From: Bacteroidota bacterium
GTDB lineage: Bacteria > Bacteroidota > Bacteroidia > Chitinophagales > Chitinophagaceae
DNA: 5,194 nt
Reading direction: 5' to 3'
Assembly: GCA_029778965.1 (NCBI GenBank)
Contig: JAKPBL010000177.1
Coordinates: 1-5,194 of the forward strand
Positions within the stretch are counted from its first letter, which is position 1. Every line of letters starts with the position of its first letter. The notes beneath the pieces are model-generated. The model was not told where the DNA came from. It made no database searches and saw only the letters and a program-made list of their open reading frames with translations. The position numbers and the translations under genes were made by a program. Positions 1 to 5,194 of the stretch are shown one piece after another.

Positions 1-369
1 CTCGATAAGATTCCCGCCTACAGCGAAGGCGAAGCGTTCCTGTTGTTTGAGACCAACCGTATTTACCTGGCCCTGCGCAAAAAAGAGTGGCAGGTAGTGC
101 AGCAATATGAATACCAGCAACCGGAAGATATCAGCTACTACCTGCTGTCGGCGCTGGAGCAAACCGGTCTTGACCCCGCCACCGTACAGTTGTATTTCAA
201 CGGCTGGATCAATACCGATTCATCGCTGTACGCCGAACTGATCAAATATGTAACCGATATACGCATGGCGCCCGTGCCCAACGGCCTCGTTCTGCCCGAA
301 GACAAACTGGGCGACGAGCCCGCGCATTATTTCACCCCGCTCATTCAACTGGCGTCATGCGCATTATAA
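1..369 (+). CDS. DUF3822 family protein, C-terminal part (5' end outside window)
   Basis: The reading frame is open from base 1 to the TAA at 367-369, giving the last 122 residues of a protein whose N-terminus lies upstream. Seen: a segment alternating hydrophobic strands (EAFLLFETNRIYLALRKKEW, residues 11-30), then a helix and the block GWINTDSSLYAELIKY (68-83), and a C-terminal HYFTPLIQLASCAL (109-122). These resemble the C-terminal half of DUF3822, a Bacteroidota family of roughly 260-280 residues that commonly sits next to rsmD. Known from memory: a Bacteroides member (BT_3980) has a structure described as actin-like/ASKHA ATPase fold, but no function is established. The window carries only the second half of such a fold, so nucleotide-binding residues cannot be judged. 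The gene overlaps rsmD by 13 bp, which suggests translational coupling. A TTG at 43 could be mistaken for the start, but coding continues upstream of it. The family call is from pattern recognition, not a search. Confidence 0.82.
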   Translation, partial: LDKIPAYSEGEAFLLFETNRIYLALRKKEWQVVQQYEYQQPEDISYYLLSALEQTGLDPATVQLYFNGWINTDSSLYAELIKYVTDIRMAPVPNGLVLPEDKLGDEPAHYFTPLIQLASCAL

Positions 370-896
370 GCGGCCGCCTGGGCGGCAGAAGAGTGAACCC
401 GCCGGCACAGATGCCTTATACCCGTCCAACCACCGATATTGCCAAAGAAGGATTGTTCAATATTCTCCAGAACAACCTTGTTTTTGACGGACTCAAAACC
501 CTTGATCTTTTTGGGGGCACCGGCAGTATCAGTTATGAGCTTGCTTCGCGCGGCGCTGCCGACTGTACCGTGGTGGAAAAAGATCCCGGCATGTATGCCT
601 TCATTCGGAAAACGGCGCAGTCGTTCGGACTGCAACAGGTGAAAGTGGTCAGGTCTGACGTGTTTCGTTTCATGGCCGAATGCCGCGACAGCTATGATTT
701 TATTTTTGCCGGTCCGCCGTATGCGCTGGAGAATATAGACGATCTTCCCCGGCTGGTGGCCCGGCATGAGCTGCTTACGCCCGGTGGCATGTTTGTGCTG
801 GAGCATACGCCGCGTAATGCCTATGAAGGCTTTCCGCTCTTCGTGCAGACGCGCCATTACGGCACCACGCTTTTTTCTTTTTTTATCAATCGCTGA
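357..896 (+). CDS. rsmD: 16S rRNA (guanine(966)-N(2))-methyltransferase RsmD
   Basis: Cytoplasmic SAM-dependent methyltransferase expected to methylate the exocyclic N2 of G966 (E. coli numbering) of 16S rRNA in the assembling 30S subunit. The 179 residues match the usual family length of about 180-200. Seen in order: the typical N-terminus MRIISGRLGGRRV (1-13), the RPTTDIAKEGLFNIL block (23-37), the SAM-binding loop LDLFGGTGSISYELASRGA (49-67), an acidic residue for the SAM ribose in VVEKD (72-76), and the catalytic-motif position FIFAGPPYAL (115-124). The oddity is at residue 119: the motif is normally DPP(Y/F) or NPP(Y/F), but here it reads GPPY (codon GGT, 711-713). The ATG at 357 is chosen because MRIISG is the canonical RsmD beginning, even though it lies inside the end of the DUF3822 gene. 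No Shine-Dalgarno sequence is visible. The family assignment is secure; full activity is uncertain because of the Gly. Confidence 0.95.
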   Translation: MRIISGRLGGRRVNPPAQMPYTRPTTDIAKEGLFNILQNNLVFDGLKTLDLFGGTGSISYELASRGAADCTVVEKDPGMYAFIRKTAQSFGLQQVKVVRSDVFRFMAECRDSYDFIFAGPPYALENIDDLPRLVARHELLTPGGMFVLEHTPRNAYEGFPLFVQTRHYGTTLFSFFINR

Positions 897-905
897 CGAC
901 AGCCC

Positions 906-1478
906 ATGACCAAACAGGAACTCCGGCAACAGTACATGCAAAAGCGGTTAGGCCTGACCGGTAGCCAGCGCGCGAAGATCGACGACCTGCTGCTGATCCG
1001 GTTTCAGCAGTTTGCTTTACCCGATCCTGCCGATCATGTGCTGAGCTTTTGGCCCCTGACCGACAAGGGCGAGCCCAATAGCTTTCTACTGACCGATTTT
1101 TTACGGTTCAGGAACCCGGCGCTGGTGTTGTGTTATCCTGTAACAGATCTGTCGCAGCGGCAGATGCAGGCCAGGGAGGTGAACGACGACACCCGTTTCG
1201 CCCTGAATAAATGGGGCATCGCCGAACCGGCCGACGGCCGGCCCGTTGCTGCCCGCCGGCTCGACCTGGTGCTCGTGCCGCTGCTGGCGTTCGACCGCCG
1301 CGGGAACCGGCTTGGCTATGGCGGCGGTTTCTACGACCGGTTTTTACCCGGCTGCCGCGATAACTGTGTTTTTCTCGGCATCAGCCAGTTTGCCCCCGAG
1401 CCGGTGCTGCCGGAGCTGGCCGAATATGATATACCTTTAACTGCCTGTATTACGCCCGAGATGATCTATGAATTTTAA
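906..1478 (+). CDS. 5-formyltetrahydrofolate cyclo-ligase (5,10-methenyltetrahydrofolate synthetase)
   Basis: Cytoplasmic enzyme that uses ATP to convert 5-formyl-tetrahydrofolate to 5,10-methenyl-tetrahydrofolate, returning a storage or by-product folate to one-carbon metabolism. The 190 residues fit the family (about 180-200). Seen: a basic N-terminal helix beginning MTKQELRQQYMQKR, as in family members whose early Lys/Arg residues contact the nucleotide; KWGIAEP (102-108); the core strand LVLVPLLAFD (121-130); the signature RRGNRLGYGGGFYDRFL (131-147), which holds the glycine-rich phosphate loop and the conserved YDR; and the C-terminal DIPLTACITPE (175-185). It starts 9 bp after rsmD and its last 11 bp overlap lpxK, so it is probably co-transcribed with both. 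No strong ribosome binding site is seen; the spacer ACGACAGCC lacks an AGGAGG. Equivalent genes are called ygfA/fau in E. coli and MTHFS in eukaryotes; no symbol is assigned because naming differs between lineages. Confidence 0.96.
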   Translation: MTKQELRQQYMQKRLGLTGSQRAKIDDLLLIRFQQFALPDPADHVLSFWPLTDKGEPNSFLLTDFLRFRNPALVLCYPVTDLSQRQMQAREVNDDTRFALNKWGIAEPADGRPVAARRLDLVLVPLLAFDRRGNRLGYGGGFYDRFLPGCRDNCVFLGISQFAPEPVLPELAEYDIPLTACITPEMIYEF

Positions 1479-2556
1479 TTTCCCATTGCTCAAGCCCATA
1501 CGGATCATTCTGTTTCCCTTTTCACTGGTTTACCTGGCGGTGATCTTCGTGCGCAACAAGCTGTACGATCACAATGTATTGTCGTCGTCGGCATTTGCCC
1601 TGCCAATGATCTGCGTCGGCAATATTGCCGCCGGTGGCACCGGTAAGTCGCCCATGGTCGAATACCTGCTGCGGCATTTTGGTAAACGGTATTCCCTGGC
1701 TACGCTTAGCCGCGGCTATAAGCGCCGCACCCGGGGGTATGTATTGGCGAACGAGCATACCGATGCGCTCGATATCGGCGACGAGCCGATGCAATTCCAC
1801 CTGAAATTCCCGGCAACGGCCGTTGCCGTGGGTGAAGACCGCGTGGCTGCGCTGCCACAGTTGCTGCACGATCGTCGCGATACCCGGGCGGTCATACTCG
1901 ACGATGCTTTTCAGCACCGCAGCATCCGCGCCGGATTGAACATATTGCTCACCGATTACAATAACCTCTACACGCGCGACTGGTACCTGCCTACCGGCGA
2001 CCTGCGCGATGAAAAACGGCGGGCCCGCGAAGCAGACCTGGTAGTGGTTACCAAATGTCCCCTTACCCTTGAAACAGGAGAAGCCGACTCGATCAAAGCC
2101 GAATTGAACCTGAGAAAAGGACAGGAGCTGTTCTTTTCGGCTATTCATTACGGTGAGATATATCATATCCTTCGCCATGAACCGTATCGCCTAACCGGCG
2201 AGCCTGAAGTGCTGCTGGTAACGGGCATCGCCAATCCCCGGCCGCTGAAGCGCTGGCTGAACGACCGTTGCCGTTCGTATGAGCAACTGGTGTACGGCGA
2301 TCACCATATTTTCAGCATCGACGACCTGACCGATATCCGGCGCCGGTTCGACCAGATGACCGCTGCCAACAAGATCATCCTCACTACCGAAAAAGATGCG
2401 GTAAGGCTGGTAAAGTTCAGGCAGGAACTGGGGCAGTTGCCGTTTTATGTGGTTCCCATCGAAATGGTCTTTTTATTTGGCGACGGGGAGAGGTTTACCC
2501 GCAGAATCGGTACATTTATTGAAGCGTATAAGCCGGATATTAATCTAGCCAGATGA
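1468..2556 (+). CDS. lpxK: Tetraacyldisaccharide 4'-kinase LpxK
   Basis: Inner-membrane-associated kinase that phosphorylates the 4' position of tetraacyldisaccharide 1-phosphate to give lipid IVA, a late step of lipid A biosynthesis, so the host is a Gram-negative with LPS. The length of 362 residues is normal. Seen: an N-terminal hydrophobic segment (about 11-28) flanked by basic residues, fitting the membrane anchor; Walker A GGTGKSP (56-62); SRGYKRR (81-87); DIGDEP (102-107); the Walker B-like LDDAFQHR (144-151), whose paired Asp are expected to coordinate Mg; VTGIANP (251-257); YGDHHIF (276-282); and TTEKDAVRL (306-314). Family members often read DDGFQH, so the Ala at 147 is a mild variant. 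The ATG at 1468 overlaps the end of the cyclo-ligase gene by 11 bp and gives the expected N-terminus. The stop overlaps the rnr start as ATGA. No loss of a key residue is seen. Confidence 0.97.
   Translation: MNFNFPLLKPIRIILFPFSLVYLAVIFVRNKLYDHNVLSSSAFALPMICVGNIAAGGTGKSPMVEYLLRHFGKRYSLATLSRGYKRRTRGYVLANEHTDALDIGDEPMQFHLKFPATAVAVGEDRVAALPQLLHDRRDTRAVILDDAFQHRSIRAGLNILLTDYNNLYTRDWYLPTGDLRDEKRRAREADLVVVTKCPLTLETGEADSIKAELNLRKGQELFFSAIHYGEIYHILRHEPYRLTGEPEVLLVTGIANPRPLKRWLNDRCRSYEQLVYGDHHIFSIDDLTDIRRRFDQMTAANKIILTTEKDAVRLVKFRQELGQLPFYVVPIEMVFLFGDGERFTRRIGTFIEAYKPDINLAR
2553..2556 (+). other. ATGA stop/start overlap between lpxK and rnr
   Basis: The bases ATGA hold both the rnr start codon (2553-2555) and the lpxK stop TGA (2554-2556). 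This arrangement usually means that ribosomes finishing lpxK restart on rnr. No Shine-Dalgarno-like purine run precedes the ATG, which makes coupled re-initiation the more likely route. The coupling itself is inferred. Confidence 0.8.
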
Positions 2557-4595
2557 GCCAGCAGAAAAAAGCGAAAAAGAAGAATAAAGCGAAGCAGCAG
2601 GGTAGCCAGAAGACCTTAAGGGGAAGACTAGACATTACCCGCAGCGGAATGGGATTTGTGATCGTCGACCAGTTGGAGCAGGATGTACTGATCCGCCCCA
2701 ACGATTTCAATACAGCCATGCACGGCGATACCGTGGAGGTTCGTATTACCAAACCGGCGGGCGTGAGCGGCCGGATGCAGGGGGTGGTGGATCGTGTGGT
2801 GGAAAGAAAACAAACCTCTTTTGTCGGCAAGCTCGACGTAAGCAAGAATTTCGCTTTCTTTTTACCCGAGGGCGACAAGCCGATGCCCGATATATACATC
2901 CCGCTGAGCAATACACTTGATGCCCCGAACGGCGCCCGCGTAATGGTCAAAATGACCGAATGGGAGAATGGTAAAAAGCCTGTCGGCGTGGTAACGGAAA
3001 TACTCGAAGACATTGCCGAAAACGACCTGGCGATGAAAGAGATCATTCTCGAAAGCGGTTTCAGTATTGGCTTTCCCGACGATGTGCTGGAAGAAACGGC
3101 GCGCATTCCCGATGTATTACCAGGCGCCGAAATCGCCCGGAGAAGGGATTGCCGGGATATACTGACGGTTACCATCGATCCCGTCGATGCGAAGGATTTT
3201 GACGACGCACTGTCTTTCCGTGAAGTAAAGGGTGGCTTTGAAGTGGGCGTGCACATAGCCGACGTAAGCTATTATGTGGAACCCGATACCGCGCTCGATA
3301 AAGAAGCCTACCAGCGCGCTACCTCCGTGTACCTGCCCGACCGCGTCAATCCCATGCTGCCCGAGCGCATTTCGAATGAACTGTGCTCCCTGCGCCCGCA
3401 CGAAGACAAATTCACTTTCTCTGCTATATTCCAGCTATCGAACAAAGGGGATGTAAAAGATTGCTGGCTGGGCCGCACTGTCATCCATTCCGACCACCGG
3501 TTCACGTACGAAGAAGTGCAGGAGATCATTGAATCGGAAGACGGATTGTACAAAGAGGAGATACTTACGCTCAACCGGTTTGCACAGCGTTTTCGCAAGC
3601 AGCGGTTTAAAAAAGGGGCGATCAATTTTTCGTCGCAGGAAGTACGGTTCAAGCTCGATGAGCAGCGCCGGCCCATCGGTATCATCGTCAAGGAAAGCAA
3701 GGAGGCGCATCAACTGATCGAAGAGTTCATGCTGCTGGCCAACCGCTATGTGGCTGAATATGCGGGCAAGGTGGAAATAGACGGAAAGCCATTGCCCTTT
3801 CCCTATCGTGTGCACGATCAGCCCGATGAAGAAAAGCTATTGCCTTTTGCGGCTTTCGCCCGTAAGTTCGGCCACGCATTCGATACCAAATCGCCCGATA
3901 GCATCGCGGCCTCGTTCAACCAGTTGCTGAAAGACGTGCAGGGGCAGCCCGAGCAGCATGTGCTGGAGCAACTGGGTATTCGCACCATGGCGAAAGCCAT
4001 CTATACGGCTAAGAATATCGGCCACTACGGGCTGGGCTTTAAAGACTATTGCCATTTTACCTCGCCCATCAGGCGTTATCCCGACGTGATGGTACACCGT
4101 GTTCTGCAGCAGGTGCTCGATAAGCAGCCCCAGGCCGACAAGAAGATGGAAGAAAAATGCAGGCATTGCAGTGAGCGCGAGCGCGCAGCCATGGAGGCGG
4201 AACGGGCGGGTAACAAGTATAAGCAGGTCGAATACCTGCAGCATTTCCTGGGAGAAGAGTTTGACGGTGTGATCAGCGGCGTTGCCTCTTTCGGCTTCTG
4301 GGCGGAAACGGTAGAACATAAATGCGAGGGACTGGTAAGCGTAGCCAGCCTTTCCGACTATGATGATTTCAGGCATGTTGAATCGGATTACATGCTGGTG
4401 GGTATGCGCAGCGGCCGCCAGTTCCGCATGGGCGACAAAGTGCGCATACGTGTAGTGGCCGCCAATCTCGAAAAGCGCCAGCTCGATTACGAATGGGTGA
4501 TCGCCGCTTCGCTAAAGGAGCATCCCGCTGCTGCCAGGAAAGAGAACAACGGCAGGAAACCCGGCGGTGTCAAAAAGAAACGTAAAAAATCCTGA
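2553..4595 (+). CDS. rnr: Ribonuclease R (3'-5' exoribonuclease, RNB/RNase II family)
   Basis: Processive hydrolytic 3'-to-5' exoribonuclease able to degrade structured RNA; in other bacteria it acts in rRNA quality control, mRNA decay and tmRNA-linked turnover. Seen in its 680 residues: a lysine-rich head (5-20); two cold-shock-type OB domains (about 20-68, with SGMGFV and HGDTVEV; and about 85-150); the RNB catalytic domain from about 195, with TIDPVDAKDFDDAL (207-220) giving the four metal-binding Asp 209, 215, 217 and 218; HIADVSYYV (234-242); LPDRVNPMLP (261-270); HYGLGFKDYCHFTSPIRRYP (491-510) with the active-site arginines; a C-terminal S1 domain (about 566-650); and a lysine-rich tail (662-679). 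All catalytic residues are present. E. coli RNase R is longer (about 813 residues) and begins with a helix-turn-helix domain, which is absent here. The S1 domain and basic tail favour RNase R over RNase II. It follows lpxK through an ATGA overlap and precedes the RluF gene by 2 bp. Confidence 0.97.
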   Translation: MSQQKKAKKKNKAKQQGSQKTLRGRLDITRSGMGFVIVDQLEQDVLIRPNDFNTAMHGDTVEVRITKPAGVSGRMQGVVDRVVERKQTSFVGKLDVSKNFAFFLPEGDKPMPDIYIPLSNTLDAPNGARVMVKMTEWENGKKPVGVVTEILEDIAENDLAMKEIILESGFSIGFPDDVLEETARIPDVLPGAEIARRRDCRDILTVTIDPVDAKDFDDALSFREVKGGFEVGVHIADVSYYVEPDTALDKEAYQRATSVYLPDRVNPMLPERISNELCSLRPHEDKFTFSAIFQLSNKGDVKDCWLGRTVIHSDHRFTYEEVQEIIESEDGLYKEEILTLNRFAQRFRKQRFKKGAINFSSQEVRFKLDEQRRPIGIIVKESKEAHQLIEEFMLLANRYVAEYAGKVEIDGKPLPFPYRVHDQPDEEKLLPFAAFARKFGHAFDTKSPDSIAASFNQLLKDVQGQPEQHVLEQLGIRTMAKAIYTAKNIGHYGLGFKDYCHFTSPIRRYPDVMVHRVLQQVLDKQPQADKKMEEKCRHCSERERAAMEAERAGNKYKQVEYLQHFLGEEFDGVISGVASFGFWAETVEHKCEGLVSVASLSDYDDFRHVESDYMLVGMRSGRQFRMGDKVRIRVVAANLEKRQLDYEWVIAASLKEHPAAARKENNGRKPGGVKKKRKKS

Positions 4596-4600
4596 GCTTG
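4584..4600 (+). promoter_or_regulatory. Probable TTG start and A-rich upstream stretch for the RluF gene
   Basis: The RluF frame is closed by a TAA at 4583-4585, and no ATG or GTG occurs in frame before the conserved LNKFIS motif begins at 4616. The only usual start codon available is TTG at 4598-4600, two bases after the rnr stop (CTG at 4592 and 4616 are less likely). An A-run (4584-4589, AAAAAA) lies 8 bases upstream. Bacteroidota start sites often favour A-rich leaders over Shine-Dalgarno sequences, which fits, but use of this TTG is inferred. Confidence 0.6.
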
Positions 4601-5194
4601 TCTGCGTCTGTCAGCCTGAATAAATTCATCAGCGATACCGGGTATTGTTCGCGCCGCGAAGCCGACGAACTGATAAAATCCGGCCGTGTATTGCTGAATG
4701 ACAAGATTGCGGTTACAGGTAACCGTTATACACCCGGCGACGTAGTGGAGGTCGATGGCAGCCTGGTAACCCGCAGCCAGAAAGAAAAGCCCCTGTACAT
4801 TGCTTTCAACAAGCCGGTGGGAGTGACTACCACCACCGAAGTGCATATACCCGGCAATATCATCAGCTATATCGGGTTTCACAAAAGGATATTTCCGATC
4901 GGGCGGCTGGACAAAGATTCTGAGGGACTGATCTTTCTTACCAACGACGGTGATATGGTGAACAAGCTGCTTCGTGCCGGTAATGCCCATGAAAAGGAAT
5001 ACACGGTACGCGTGCACCGGCCCCTCGAAGCCGGTTTTGCTGAGAAGATGAGCCAGGGCATTCCGCTCGATGGCAAGAAAACCCTGCCCTGTAAAGTAAC
5101 GGTTACCGGCCGGCAGCAATTCAGGATCACCCTGGTGCAGGGATTGAACCGCCAGATCAGGCGCATGTGCGAATACCTGGGTTATACGGTTACG
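4598..5194 (+). CDS. rluF: 23S rRNA pseudouridine synthase, RluF-type (3' end outside window)
   Basis: Cytoplasmic enzyme expected to isomerise uridine to pseudouridine in 23S rRNA; E. coli RluF modifies U2604. The frame runs for 199 codons and is still open at the window end; the full family length is about 240-300. Seen: an N-terminal S4 RNA-binding domain (about 6-55) with LNKFISDTGYCSRREADELI (7-26) and PGDVVEVDG (46-54); FNKPVGVTTTTE (70-81); the RsuA-family catalytic motif FPIGRLDKDSEGLIFLTNDG (99-118) with nucleophile Asp105; LLRAGNAHEKEYTV (124-137); and RITLVQGLNRQIRRMCEYLG (176-195). The combination of KDSEGLIFL, RAGNxHEKEY and LVQGLNRQIRRMCE closely matches E. coli RluF as I recall it, and is a better fit than RluB, RluE or RsuA. 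The N-terminal boundary rests on a TTG codon, so ATG-based gene calling would miss or misplace it. It begins 2 bp after rnr and is likely coupled to it. Confidence 0.92.
   Translation, partial: MSASVSLNKFISDTGYCSRREADELIKSGRVLLNDKIAVTGNRYTPGDVVEVDGSLVTRSQKEKPLYIAFNKPVGVTTTTEVHIPGNIISYIGFHKRIFPIGRLDKDSEGLIFLTNDGDMVNKLLRAGNAHEKEYTVRVHRPLEAGFAEKMSQGIPLDGKKTLPCKVTVTGRQQFRITLVQGLNRQIRRMCEYLGYTVT

Noticed and set aside
43..45. TTG as a start for the first gene
   Set aside because: The frame is open back to base 1 and the upstream residues (LDKIPAYSEGEAFL) continue a plausible protein, so the gene simply begins outside the window.
345..941. Long open frame on the minus strand opposite rsmD
   Set aside because: It is fully antisense to a clear RsmD gene, and its translation shows no recognisable domain. 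It is a by-product of codon bias.
1227..1241. GC-rich inverted repeat CCGGCC-GAC-GGCCGG, a possible hairpin or terminator
   Set aside because: It lies inside the cyclo-ligase coding region, has no T-run after it, and is explained by GC-rich codons for Glu-Pro-Ala-Asp-Gly-Arg.
1522..2178. Minus-strand open frame of 218 codons opposite lpxK
   Set aside because: It mirrors a well-supported LpxK reading frame, has no family resemblance and has no independent promoter space.
2540..3256. Minus-strand open frame of 238 codons opposite the 5' part of rnr
   Set aside because: The translation is low-complexity and rich in Ser/Thr, with a run of Phe that is the complement of the Lys-rich rnr head. The rnr frame is certain.
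4409..4420. Repeat of the 10-mer AGCGGCCGCC, also seen near 369
   Set aside because: The two copies sit in unrelated genes, each encoding ordinary residues (Ser-Gly-Arg). A short GC-rich match of this kind is expected by chance.
4487..5119. Minus-strand open frame of 210 codons spanning the rnr end and the RluF gene
   Set aside because: It covers two well-supported + strand genes, including the catalytic motif of the pseudouridine synthase. Its own translation resembles no family.

Overview
The window is a compact stretch of housekeeping genes from a Bacteroidota bacterium. All genes lie on the + strand and there is almost no non-coding DNA. Three things point to Bacteroidota: the first (partial) gene is a DUF3822-type protein directly upstream of rsmD, a pairing typical of that phylum; none of the starts has a recognisable AGGAGG ribosome binding site; and the RsmD, LpxK and RNase R sequences have the style of that group. 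Moderate GC content and sequence character suggest the Chitinophagaceae or a relative, but this is only an impression.

Layout: (1) 1-369, C-terminal part of a DUF3822 protein; (2) 357-896, rsmD, a 16S rRNA guanine-N2 methyltransferase; (3) 906-1478, 5-formyltetrahydrofolate cyclo-ligase; (4) 1468-2556, lpxK, the lipid A 4'-kinase; (5) 2553-4595, rnr, the exoribonuclease RNase R; (6) 4598 to the window end, an RluF-type 23S rRNA pseudouridine synthase, cut off at the right edge and apparently starting at TTG. Junctions are 13 bp overlap, 9 bp gap, 11 bp overlap, 4 bp ATGA overlap and 2 bp gap. This looks like one transcription unit with translational coupling. No internal promoter or terminator is visible.

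Three products act on RNA (RsmD and RluF modify rRNA, RNase R degrades or processes structured RNA). One recycles folate and one makes the lipid A anchor of LPS. The shared theme is growth-linked ribosome and envelope production rather than a single pathway.

I see no mobile element, CRISPR array, RNA gene or defence system, and I do not think the window holds a novel multi-gene system. The points most worth checking are an Asp-to-Gly change in the catalytic (D/N)PP(Y/F) motif of RsmD, the ATG-less start of the RluF gene, the uncharacterised DUF3822-rsmD coupling, and an RNase R with lysine-rich tails at both ends but no N-terminal helix-turn-helix domain.
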